From the NCBI GenBank assembly GCA_013813135.1, contig JACCSF010000352.1, forward strand, positions 1 to 5,388: 5,388 nt of DNA, written 5' to 3'. Source of the DNA: Thermoleophilaceae bacterium. GTDB taxonomy: Bacteria; Actinomycetota; Thermoleophilia; Solirubrobacterales; Thermoleophilaceae. Of the stretch, positions 1 to 5,213 are shown piece by piece (within the stretch, counting starts at the first letter, position 1; every line of letters starts with the position of its first letter). Under the pieces are notes generated by a model. The model was not told where the DNA came from, did no database searches, and saw only the letters and a list, made by a program, of their open reading frames with translations. Both the position numbers and the translations under genes were made by a program.

Positions 1-653
1 CGGTCGAGCTGGCGCAGGGCGCCGCGCGTCGACGGCGCCTGGCCGCGCCGGCCCTCGAGCGTGGCGGCGAGCAGCTCCAGGTCCTGGCCGGTGTCCACGT
101 CGAGTGCGAGCGTGGGCACCCGCTCGACCGAGCAGGTCACGCCGGCCGCACGTGCCGCCTCCGCGTGACGCTCACAGCTGCCGGGCCCGAAGGCCGGCTC
201 GATCGCGTCCGGAGGACTCAGCAGCAGCGCGTTCGTGCCCTCGCCGTGGCGGTCCGGCACGATCACCGCGCCGAGGGCCTTCTGCTGGCCGCGGCGCAGC
301 AGGGCTGCGACCTCGCCCGGATCGAGCAGCGGCGTGTCGCCGGGCACGAGCAGCACTCGCGCGAAGCCGCGCGCCTGCGCATGGCGGATGCCGATCACGG
401 CGGCCGCGGACTGCCCCGACTGCTCGGTGTCGAGCAGCACCTGTACGCGCTCGCCGAGCGCGGCCGATTCGGCCACTCGGTCCGCCGTGACCACCGCGAC
501 CGAATCGAGGCCGGGCACGCGCCGCAGCGAAGACAGCACGTCCGAGAACATCGCCTGCGCGAGCGCCTGCCGCGAGCCCGCGCCGAGCGCGGACCCGAGG
601 CGCTGCTTAGCAGAGCCGAAGCTCTTCACGGGAAGGATCGCGATGGTGCTCAT
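1..653 (-). CDS. cofC: CofC/FbiD, phospholactate (or PEP) guanylyltransferase, C-terminus beyond left edge
   Basis: CofC/FbiD joins GMP from GTP to a three-carbon phospho-acid, giving the activated donor that CofD adds to the deazaflavin Fo in coenzyme F420 synthesis. In mycobacteria the substrate is phosphoenolpyruvate, in archaea 2-phospholactate; the sequence alone does not settle which is used here. 217 residues are visible with no stop, about the usual full length of the family (210-230), so only a short tail should be missing. Family motifs seen: LPVKSFGSAKQRL at residues 7-19 (nucleotide-binding N-terminus), VPGDTPLL at 103-110 with the metal-binding-type Asp, PDRHGEGTNALLL at 133-145, FGPGSCERH at 155-163 and LDVDTG at 184-189. 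The ATG at 653 fits the family start; I see no good Shine-Dalgarno before it. It lies 55 bases after the cofD stop on the same strand, so co-transcription is likely; a weak TANNNT box (TACTCT, 678-683) could add internal initiation. Confidence 0.93.
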   Translation of the reverse strand, partial: MSTIAILPVKSFGSAKQRLGSALGAGSRQALAQAMFSDVLSSLRRVPGLDSVAVVTADRVAESAALGERVQVLLDTEQSGQSAAAVIGIRHAQARGFARVLLVPGDTPLLDPGEVAALLRRGQQKALGAVIVPDRHGEGTNALLLSPPDAIEPAFGPGSCERHAEAARAAGVTCSVERVPTLALDVDTGQDLELLAATLEGRRGQAPSTRGALRQLD

Positions 654-708
654 CGGAGACCGGAGCAGAGTGGGGCGAGAGTAGCGCGAAGCGCCGCCCG
701 GTCGCTCG

Positions 709-1611
709 TCAGGTCCCGAGAGTGCGCCCAAAGTCCAGGATCTTTCGTGCCACCTGCCCCATGCGGTCGGGTCCGTCCATCAGCGTGTCGGTGACGAGGT
801 GGGGAAGGTCGCCGGCGGGTTCGTCGGCGACCACCCCGTCGACCAAGTCGGCGTAGGCGCTCGCGATCCCGGTCGCGCTGAGCTCAATCCCGGCCCAGGC
901 GCAGAAGTGCTCGCTCGGGCCCTTCACTGAGCGACCGTCCACGAACGGGCTGACCGCGACCACCGGCGCCGGCGCGCCCGCCACGGCCTCGCGCATCCCG
1001 GGCAGCGCCAGGATCGGGCCGATCGAGATGACCGGGTTCGACGGCCCGATCACGATCAGCGCCGCGTCGGCGAGCGCGGCCAGCACATCGTCCGTGGGCC
1101 GCGCCGCCTCGAGTCCGTCGAGCTCCACGCCCTCGACCGGCGGAGCGGCACGCTCCACGATCATGTACTCCTGGAACGGCAGCGTCCGGCTGCCATGGCG
1201 CACGCGCGTGGCCACCGGCTCGTCCGCCATCGGCAGCACGCGTGCTCCCACGCGCATCGCGTCGACCACTGCGGCGTGCGCCTTGGTCAGCCGCTGTCCG
1301 GAGCGCAGCTCCTCGGTCCGGATCAGGCACATCGCGAGGTCGCGGTCGCCGAGCCGGAACCAGGCCGGCCGACCGGCCGCCTCGAGCGCGTCCATGACCT
1401 TCCATGTGTCGTCGCGCAGCCCGTAGCCACGCTCGTCGATCTCGTCGGCGAGCCAGTACGTGACCAGGTCCGGGTCCGGCGCCACGTGCACGCCGTGGAC
1501 CTCGGCGTCGTCACCGGTGTTGGCGACCACCACCAGGTCATCGCATTCGTCGAGCAGCCCGCGGGCGAGCTTGGCGCCGCCCGTTCCTCCGGAGAGCAGG
1601 ACGACGGTCAG
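709..1611 (-). CDS. cofD: CofD/FbiA, 2-phospho-L-lactate transferase (F420-0 synthesis), CTG start
   Basis: CofD transfers the phospho-acid moiety from the CofC product to Fo, producing F420-0 or dehydro-F420-0; it is a cytosolic enzyme. With the start proposed here it has 300 residues, close to archaeal CofD (about 310). Motifs: SGGTGGAKLARG at residues 7-18 (N-terminal phosphate-binding loop), VANTGDD at 29-35, LGDRDLA at 87-93, IGPSNPVISIGP at 188-199, VSPFVDGRSVKGP at 220-232 and TDTLM near residue 275. The first ATG/GTG/TTG in frame is GTG at 1533, which would delete the SGGTGGAK loop, and I found no ATG, GTG or TTG in frame in the 130 bases upstream of the motif. CTG at 1611 puts the loop at the normal distance from the N-terminus, overlaps the upstream SDR stop as CTGA, and has GAGGG nine bases before it (1621-1625). 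Function is near certain; the CTG start is inferred. Confidence 0.93.
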   Translation of the reverse strand: MTVVLLSGGTGGAKLARGLLDECDDLVVVANTGDDAEVHGVHVAPDPDLVTYWLADEIDERGYGLRDDTWKVMDALEAAGRPAWFRLGDRDLAMCLIRTEELRSGQRLTKAHAAVVDAMRVGARVLPMADEPVATRVRHGSRTLPFQEYMIVERAAPPVEGVELDGLEAARPTDDVLAALADAALIVIGPSNPVISIGPILALPGMREAVAGAPAPVVAVSPFVDGRSVKGPSEHFCAWAGIELSATGIASAYADLVDGVVADEPAGDLPHLVTDTLMDGPDRMGQVARKILDFGRTLGT

Positions 1612-2450
1612 GCGGGTACGCCCTCGGGCCAGCCGTCGACGAAGATGTCGAGCACGAGGTCGGCGCCCTCGGCCGAGTAGCCGTCGAGGCCCGTGATGCC
1701 CGCCTCGGCCAGCACCTCGTCGTCGATGAAGGTGTTGCCGGTGGTCGAGCGCGGGTCGCGCACGAGGATCGCGTGAGCGGCGTCGGCGAGGATCTCGGGC
1801 TTGCGGGCGCGCGCCATCGCCTCATCCCCGCCGAGCAGGTTCTGCACCGCGGCGGTCGCGATGATCGTGCGCGGCCACAGGCAGTTGGCCGCGATGCCGG
1901 CCTCGGCCTCGTCGGCGGCCACGCCGAGCGTGATCATCGTCATGCCCATCTTCGAGAGCGTGTAGGCGCTGTGGCCGGCGAGCCAGCGCCGGTCGACGGA
2001 GAGCGGCGGCGACAGCGTGAGCACGTGGGCGTGATCGGACTCGCGCAGGTGCGGCAGGCACGCCTGCGTGACCACGAACGTCCCGCGTGGGTTGATCTGC
2101 TGCATCAGGTCGAAGTGCTTGGCGGGCAGGTCGCGCATGGGGGAGAGGTTGATCGCGCTGGCGTTGTTCACGACCAGGTCGATGCCGCCGAAGCGCTCAG
2201 CGGTCTGGGCGGCGGCCGCCTCGACCGCCTCGGCGTCGCGGATGTCTCCGACGATCGGCAGCGCCTCGCCGCCCGCCGCCTCGATCTCCTCGGCTGCGCT
2301 GAAAACCGTTCCGGGCAGCTTCGGATGCGGCTCCGCGGTCTTCGCCATCAGCGCGACCTTGGCGCCGTCCCGCGCGGCCCGCAGCGCGATCGCCAGGCCG
2401 ATCCCGCGGCTGCCCCCGGACATGAACATGACACGGCCATCGAGGCTCAT
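1608..2450 (-). CDS. HSDL2-like short-chain dehydrogenase/reductase
   Basis: A 280-residue cytosolic oxidoreductase of the classical SDR fold, closest in my recognition to the SDR domain of hydroxysteroid dehydrogenase-like protein 2 (HSDL2), without the C-terminal SCP2 sterol carrier domain of animal HSDL2. Visible: cofactor loop SGGSRGIG at 11-18, KTAEPHPKLPGT at 37-48 (an HSDL2 hallmark; the basic residue after strand 2 suggests NADP(H)), acidic D69 before helix 4, NNAS at 95-98, N120, S147 in LSPPL, Y163 and K167 (YTLSK) completing the Asn-Ser-Tyr-Lys tetrad, and LWPRT at 191-195 where most SDRs have a PG motif. The substrate is unknown; bacterial relatives are usually annotated only as SDR oxidoreductases. 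The ATG start has no Shine-Dalgarno but a TAGATT box six bases upstream, suggesting a leaderless message. It follows fgd by 49 bases and overlaps cofD by four, so it is embedded in the F420 gene run. A direct role in F420 metabolism is not shown. Confidence 0.9.
   Translation of the reverse strand: MSLDGRVMFMSGGSRGIGLAIALRAARDGAKVALMAKTAEPHPKLPGTVFSAAEEIEAAGGEALPIVGDIRDAEAVEAAAAQTAERFGGIDLVVNNASAINLSPMRDLPAKHFDLMQQINPRGTFVVTQACLPHLRESDHAHVLTLSPPLSVDRRWLAGHSAYTLSKMGMTMITLGVAADEAEAGIAANCLWPRTIIATAAVQNLLGGDEAMARARKPEILADAAHAILVRDPRSTTGNTFIDDEVLAEAGITGLDGYSAEGADLVLDIFVDGWPEGVPA
1621..1625 (-). promoter_or_regulatory. Candidate ribosome binding site for cofD
   Basis: GAGGG on the minus strand lies nine bases upstream of the CTG at 1611, inside the last codons of the HSDL2-like SDR gene. 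The spacing is slightly long but usable. It supports translation of cofD from the CTGA overlap, probably coupled to termination of the upstream SDR. Short G-rich strings are common in this GC-rich DNA, so this is modest evidence. Confidence 0.4.
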
Positions 2451-2456
2451 GCGGGA

Positions 2457-2462
2457 AATCTA
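2457..2462 (-). promoter_or_regulatory. -10 box TAGATT, probable leaderless promoter of the HSDL2-like SDR
   Basis: TAGATT matches the actinobacterial TANNNT -10 pattern and ends six bases before the SDR ATG at 2450. Initiation about seven bases downstream of the box would start the transcript at the A of the ATG, giving a leaderless mRNA, in line with the absence of a Shine-Dalgarno there. I see no good -35 hexamer at 17 bases. It lies in the 49-base gap after fgd, so the SDR-cofD-cofC genes may be transcribed separately as well as by read-through from fgd. Confidence 0.45.
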
Positions 2463-2499
2463 GCCGCAAGCGCTGGCTCGGCCGAGTGCGCGCGGATGG

Positions 2500-3492
2500 C
2501 TATCTCCACATCAGCGGCAGCACGTCCTCGCGGAACTGCTCGAGGAAGCGCAGCTGGTCGGGTCCCGGCGCGTGCAGAAGCAGGTCCTCGAAGCCGAGGT
2601 CGATGTAGACGCCGATCTGCTCGACGACCTCCTCCGGGTCGTGGGAGCAGATGAAGCGGCTGGGCGCCTGGTCCACGTTCGCGTCCGCGACCCGCTCCAT
2701 CTCGATCGGGTCCTCGATGCCCTCCTTCTGCTCCGGCGCCAGGGCGAGCGCCGCCCAGGGGTGGGTGTTCTCGAACGCCTTGTCGCGGTCGCGGTCGTAG
2801 GAGAGCTTGATCTCGATCATGCGGCGGATGCCGGCCGGGTCGCGCCCCGCCGACTCCGCCCCCTCCGCGACCTTCGCGAGCAGCTCGTCGTAGAGCTTGG
2901 GATCCTTTCCGCTCGTGCAGATGAACCCGTCTCCCACGCGGCCGGCGAGCTTGGCGGCAAGCGGGCCCGATGCGGCCACGTAGACCGGGACCGGCTCGTC
3001 GGGCCGGTCGTAGATCGTGGCCTTGCGCGTGCGGTAGTACTCGCCCTCGAAGTCCACGCGCTCCTCGCTCCAGAGCCGCCGGATCAGCTCGATCGCCTCG
3101 GCCAGGCGCTGGCGGCGCTCCTTCCGGCCCGGGAACTCGCCTCCCGTGACGGGGGTCTCGTTCATCGCCTCGCCGGTGCCCACCCCGAGGAACACGCGCC
3201 CGGGCGTCAGGCAGCCGAGCGTGGCGAACGACTGCGCGACGACAGAGGGGTGATAGCGCAGCGTGGGCGTCAGGACGCTCGTGCCGAGCAGCATGGTCGA
3301 CGTGCGCTGGCCCGCGGCGCCCAGCCAGGGGATCGCCGCGGGCGAGTGGCCGCCGTGATGGCGCCACGGCTGAAAGTGGTCCGACACGCCGGCAAGCTCG
3401 AACTCGCAGCGCTCGGCCTCGATCACGAAGTCGAGCAGGGTACGCGGGTCGAACTGCTCCGCGGACGCCTTGTAGCCGATGCGTAGGGGCAT
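2500..3492 (-). CDS. fgd: F420-dependent glucose-6-phosphate dehydrogenase (Fgd)
   Basis: Fgd oxidises glucose 6-phosphate to 6-phosphogluconolactone while reducing F420 to F420H2, the main source of reduced F420 in mycobacteria. It is a cytosolic TIM-barrel enzyme of the luciferase-like (LLM) superfamily. The 330 residues align along their whole length with Mycobacterium tuberculosis Fgd1 (336) as I recall it. Shared segments: GYKASAEQF at 6-14, VSDHFQPWRH at 36-45, LLGTSVLTPT at 68-77, FLGVGTGEAMNE at 101-112, GDGFICTSGK at 187-196, EIKLSYD at 227-233 and EQKEGIEDPIEME at 254-266. Counterparts of the known active-site residues are all present: D38 and H39 (Mtb D39, catalytic H40), W43, E108 (E109), and the phosphate-binding K196, K256 and R279 (K198, K259, R283). 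The ATG at 3492 matches the family N-terminus; the frame stays open for 128 more codons upstream, but that part is antisense to the divergent SDR. A related sugar-6-phosphate could be preferred, but the full phosphate site argues for glucose 6-phosphate. Confidence 0.95.
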   Translation of the reverse strand: MPLRIGYKASAEQFDPRTLLDFVIEAERCEFELAGVSDHFQPWRHHGGHSPAAIPWLGAAGQRTSTMLLGTSVLTPTLRYHPSVVAQSFATLGCLTPGRVFLGVGTGEAMNETPVTGGEFPGRKERRQRLAEAIELIRRLWSEERVDFEGEYYRTRKATIYDRPDEPVPVYVAASGPLAAKLAGRVGDGFICTSGKDPKLYDELLAKVAEGAESAGRDPAGIRRMIEIKLSYDRDRDKAFENTHPWAALALAPEQKEGIEDPIEMERVADANVDQAPSRFICSHDPEEVVEQIGVYIDLGFEDLLLHAPGPDQLRFLEQFREDVLPLMWR

Positions 3493-3499
3493 GGCCGGG

Positions 3500-3505
3500 A
3501 TCGTA
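3500..3505 (-). promoter_or_regulatory. -10 box TACGAT, probable leaderless promoter of fgd
   Basis: On the minus strand TACGAT fits the TANNNT pattern and ends seven bases before the fgd ATG (3492). Initiation seven to eight bases downstream would start the message at or next to the ATG. No Shine-Dalgarno is visible before fgd, consistent with leaderless translation. A -35 element at 17-base spacing would fall at 3523-3528, on the start codon of the divergent SDR; the hexamer there (CAAACC) is not a good match to TTGACA. Confidence 0.45.
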
Positions 3506-3509
3506 CGGG

Positions 3510-3515
3510 TAGGCT
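3510..3515 (+). promoter_or_regulatory. -10 box TAGGCT, probable promoter of the BadH-like SDR
   Basis: TAGGCT fits TANNNT and ends ten bases before the TTG start at 3526, so the leader would be only about three bases long or absent. Only four bases separate it from the opposing fgd -10 box. A -35 at 17-base spacing would lie at 3487-3492, on the fgd start codon, and is not recognisable. Six-base boxes occur by chance, so support comes mainly from position and from the missing Shine-Dalgarno. Confidence 0.4.
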
Positions 3516-3525
3516 GGCGCGCGGT

Positions 3526-4275
3526 TTGCGACTCGCTGATCGCACAGCGCTGGTGACCGGTGGAGCGTCCGGCATCGGAGCCGCCACCTGCCGGCGTCTC
3601 GCGGCCGAGGGCGCCCGCGTGGCGGTCACGGACATGAACCTCGACGGGGCCCGGCAGGTGGCCGACGAGGTCACCGGCGCTGCGTACGAGCTCGACGTGC
3701 GGGCGGAGGATTCGATCCGCGCCGCGGTGGACGCGGCCGAGGCCGACCTCGGCCCCATCGACGCCCTGGTCAACAACGCCGGCTACGACGAGTGGGGCTG
3801 GTTCACCGACACGGACCCGGCGCTCTGGGACCGCGTGCTGGCGGTCAACCTGCGCGGCGTGATCGCGGTGACTCACGCGGTGCTGCCGGGAATGCAGCAG
3901 CGCCGGCGCGGGCGGATCGTCAACACCGCCTCCGAGGCGGGCCGGGTCGGGTCGAGCGGTTCGGCGATCTACTCGGCCGCCAAAGCCGGCGTGATCGGCT
4001 TCACCAAGGCGATCGCGATCGAAAACGGCCGCTATGGGATCACCTCCAACGCGGTCGCGCCAGGACCGATCGAGACCCCGCTGCTGATGGGCGCGCCCGA
4101 CGCGTTCGGCGATCTCGGCAAGCGGCTCGTCGAGAACATGGTCGGGTCCACGAATCTGCGCCGGCTCGGCCAGCCCGACGAGGTGGCGGCCGCGATCGCC
4201 TTCCTCGCCTCCGATGACGCCTCCTACATCACGGGCCAGGCCCTGGGCGTCAGCGGCGGGCTTGCCAGGATCTAG
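3526..4275 (+). CDS. BadH-like short-chain dehydrogenase, probable NAD-dependent hydroxyacyl-CoA dehydrogenase
   Basis: A 249-residue classical SDR of normal length. Motifs: TGGASGIG at 11-18, D36 at the end of strand 2 (favours NAD(H)), D57, NNAG at 83-86, N108, S136, Y149 and K153 (catalytic tetrad), PGPIETP at 179-185 and a C-terminal ITGQALGVSGG. The segments ATCRRLAAEGARVAVTDMNL (20-39), HAVLPGM (117-123) and GRVGSSG (139-145) resemble BadH, the 2-hydroxycyclohexanecarboxyl-CoA dehydrogenase of Rhodopseudomonas palustris, more than FabG, which suggests an acyl-CoA thioester substrate. That assignment is from remembered similarity; a FabG-type reductase remains possible. The start is TTG at 3526, which gives the typical N-terminus MRLADRTALVTGG; fgd begins in the opposite direction 33 bases away and no better start exists. 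It ends two bases before the HMG-CoA-lyase-like gene, so the two are almost certainly one transcript and probably act in one catabolic pathway. Confidence 0.92.
   Translation: MRLADRTALVTGGASGIGAATCRRLAAEGARVAVTDMNLDGARQVADEVTGAAYELDVRAEDSIRAAVDAAEADLGPIDALVNNAGYDEWGWFTDTDPALWDRVLAVNLRGVIAVTHAVLPGMQQRRRGRIVNTASEAGRVGSSGSAIYSAAKAGVIGFTKAIAIENGRYGITSNAVAPGPIETPLLMGAPDAFGDLGKRLVENMVGSTNLRRLGQPDEVAAAIAFLASDDASYITGQALGVSGGLARI
4267..4270 (+). promoter_or_regulatory. Ribosome binding site of the HMG-CoA-lyase-like gene
   Basis: AGGA ends seven bases before the ATG at 4278 and lies within the last codons of the upstream SDR, whose TAG stop (4273-4275) falls between this site and the start. The arrangement suggests translational coupling of the pair. 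Confidence 0.45.
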
Positions 4276-4277
4276 GC

Positions 4278-5213
4278 ATGGTCCACATCCGCGAGGTCGG
4301 TCCGCGCGACGGCTTTCAGAACGAGCCGGAGGTGATCGCGACCGACGACAAGGTGAGGTTGGTGGAAGGTCTGGCGCGCACGGGACTGCGCCGCCTCGAG
4401 GTGACCAGCTTCGTGCGGCCCGACGTGATCCCGCAGCTCGCCGACGCCGCCGAGGTGCTGCGCCGCGCCGACATCCCCGACGAAGTGGCGGTGTCGGTGC
4501 TCGTCCCCAACGAGCGCGGGCTGGACGGCGCGCTCGAGGTGCGCGAGCGAGGCCCGGAGCACCCGGCTCGGCCAGGGGCGCAGGGAACCGTGTTCCAGGA
4601 GGTGAATCTCTTCCTGTCGGCCTCGGAATCGCACAACCGCAAGAACGTGAACCGCTCGATCGAGGAGTCGCTGACCGGGCTCGACCGCGTGATCGAGCGC
4701 GCGCGAGCCGAGGGGCTGCGCTGCGAGGGCGTGATCTCCGTGGCGTTCGGCTGCCCCTACGAAGGCGACGTGCCGCGTGAGCGCGTGCTTTCGATCGCGC
4801 AGCGCCTGGTGGACGCCGGCTGTGAGGAGATCGCGTTCGGCGACACCACCGGCATGGCCAACCCGGCTCAGGTGAGCCGTTTCTTCGAGGACCTCGACCT
4901 GGGCGTGGAGCTCACCGCCCACTTCCACAACACGCGCGGCCAGGGGCTGGCCAACGTACTGGCGGCCCTGGGGGCGGGCGTGCGCTCGTTCGAGTCGTCG
5001 TTCGGCGAGCTGGGCGGCTGCCCCGTGCCTCCCGGGGCGACCGGGAACATCGCCAGCGAGGACCTCGTCTCGATGCTCCACGAGATGGGCCACGAGACAG
5101 GGATCGACCTCGACCGGCTCGTAAGCTGTGCGCGCGAGGTTCAGCGCATCCTACGGCGACCACTGGGAAGCCACGTCCTGACCGCGGGGCCCGTGGATTG
5201 GCGCCGCGGCTGA
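4278..5213 (+). CDS. mvaB: Hydroxymethylglutaryl-CoA lyase family protein
   Basis: HMG-CoA lyase cleaves 3-hydroxy-3-methylglutaryl-CoA to acetoacetate and acetyl-CoA, the last step of leucine catabolism, on a divalent-metal TIM barrel. This 311-residue protein has the expected elements: EVGPRDGFQNE at 6-16 (R10 catalytic, D11 metal ligand), EVTSFV at 41-46, LVPNERGLDGALE at 75-87, SASESHNRKNVNRSIEESL at 114-132, FGCPYEGDVP at 157-166, FGDTTGMANPAQV at 187-199, metal ligands H215 and H217 in AHFHNTRGQ, and the glycine/cysteine loop GELGGCPVPPGATGN at 243-257 with catalytic C248 and N257. Two oddities: about 13-16 extra residues (roughly 92-105, GPEHPARPGAQGTV) that I do not recall in homologues, and HFHN-TRG instead of the common HFHD-TYG, which is also seen in some lyase-like bacterial paralogues. 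The substrate may therefore be another 3-hydroxy-3-methylacyl-CoA. The gene starts two bases after the SDR stop. No carboxylase partner gene is in view. Confidence 0.9.
   Translation: MVHIREVGPRDGFQNEPEVIATDDKVRLVEGLARTGLRRLEVTSFVRPDVIPQLADAAEVLRRADIPDEVAVSVLVPNERGLDGALEVRERGPEHPARPGAQGTVFQEVNLFLSASESHNRKNVNRSIEESLTGLDRVIERARAEGLRCEGVISVAFGCPYEGDVPRERVLSIAQRLVDAGCEEIAFGDTTGMANPAQVSRFFEDLDLGVELTAHFHNTRGQGLANVLAALGAGVRSFESSFGELGGCPVPPGATGNIASEDLVSMLHEMGHETGIDLDRLVSCAREVQRILRRPLGSHVLTAGPVDWRRG

Noticed and set aside
654..708. Possible terminator or attenuator in the cofD-cofC gap (GCGC-GAA-GCGC inverted repeat near 684-695)
   Set aside because: The stem is only about four base pairs and has no T-run. 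Such short repeats are expected by chance at this base composition.
165..794. Long plus-strand open frame opposite cofC and the end of cofD
   Set aside because: Arg/Ala-rich translation without motifs, antisense to well-supported genes; typical of high-GC DNA.
709..1533. Shorter cofD starting at GTG 1533
   Set aside because: It would remove the first beta strand and the SGGTGGAK phosphate-binding loop, which is encoded intact just upstream in the same frame.
1608..2450. The HSDL2-like SDR as an F420-dependent enzyme
   Set aside because: It has the classical SDR nicotinamide-binding loop and Asn-Ser-Tyr-Lys tetrad and no F420-binding fold; only its location links it to F420.
1773..3486. Two long plus-strand open frames (1773-2654 and 2572-3486) opposite the HSDL2-like SDR and fgd
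   Set aside because: Low-complexity Arg/Gly/Leu/Val-rich translations that mirror codons of the real genes; no motif or start signal.
3493..3876. N-terminal extension of 128 codons on fgd, which stays open upstream of the ATG at 3492
   Set aside because: The Fgd family start matches the ATG at 3492, and the extension is antisense to the catalytic core of the BadH-like SDR. It has no recognisable domain and is a GC-rich open-frame artefact.
4272..5093. Long minus-strand open frame opposite the HMG-CoA-lyase-like gene
   Set aside because: His/Arg/Val/Leu-rich shadow frame; the plus-strand frame carries the full set of lyase motifs.
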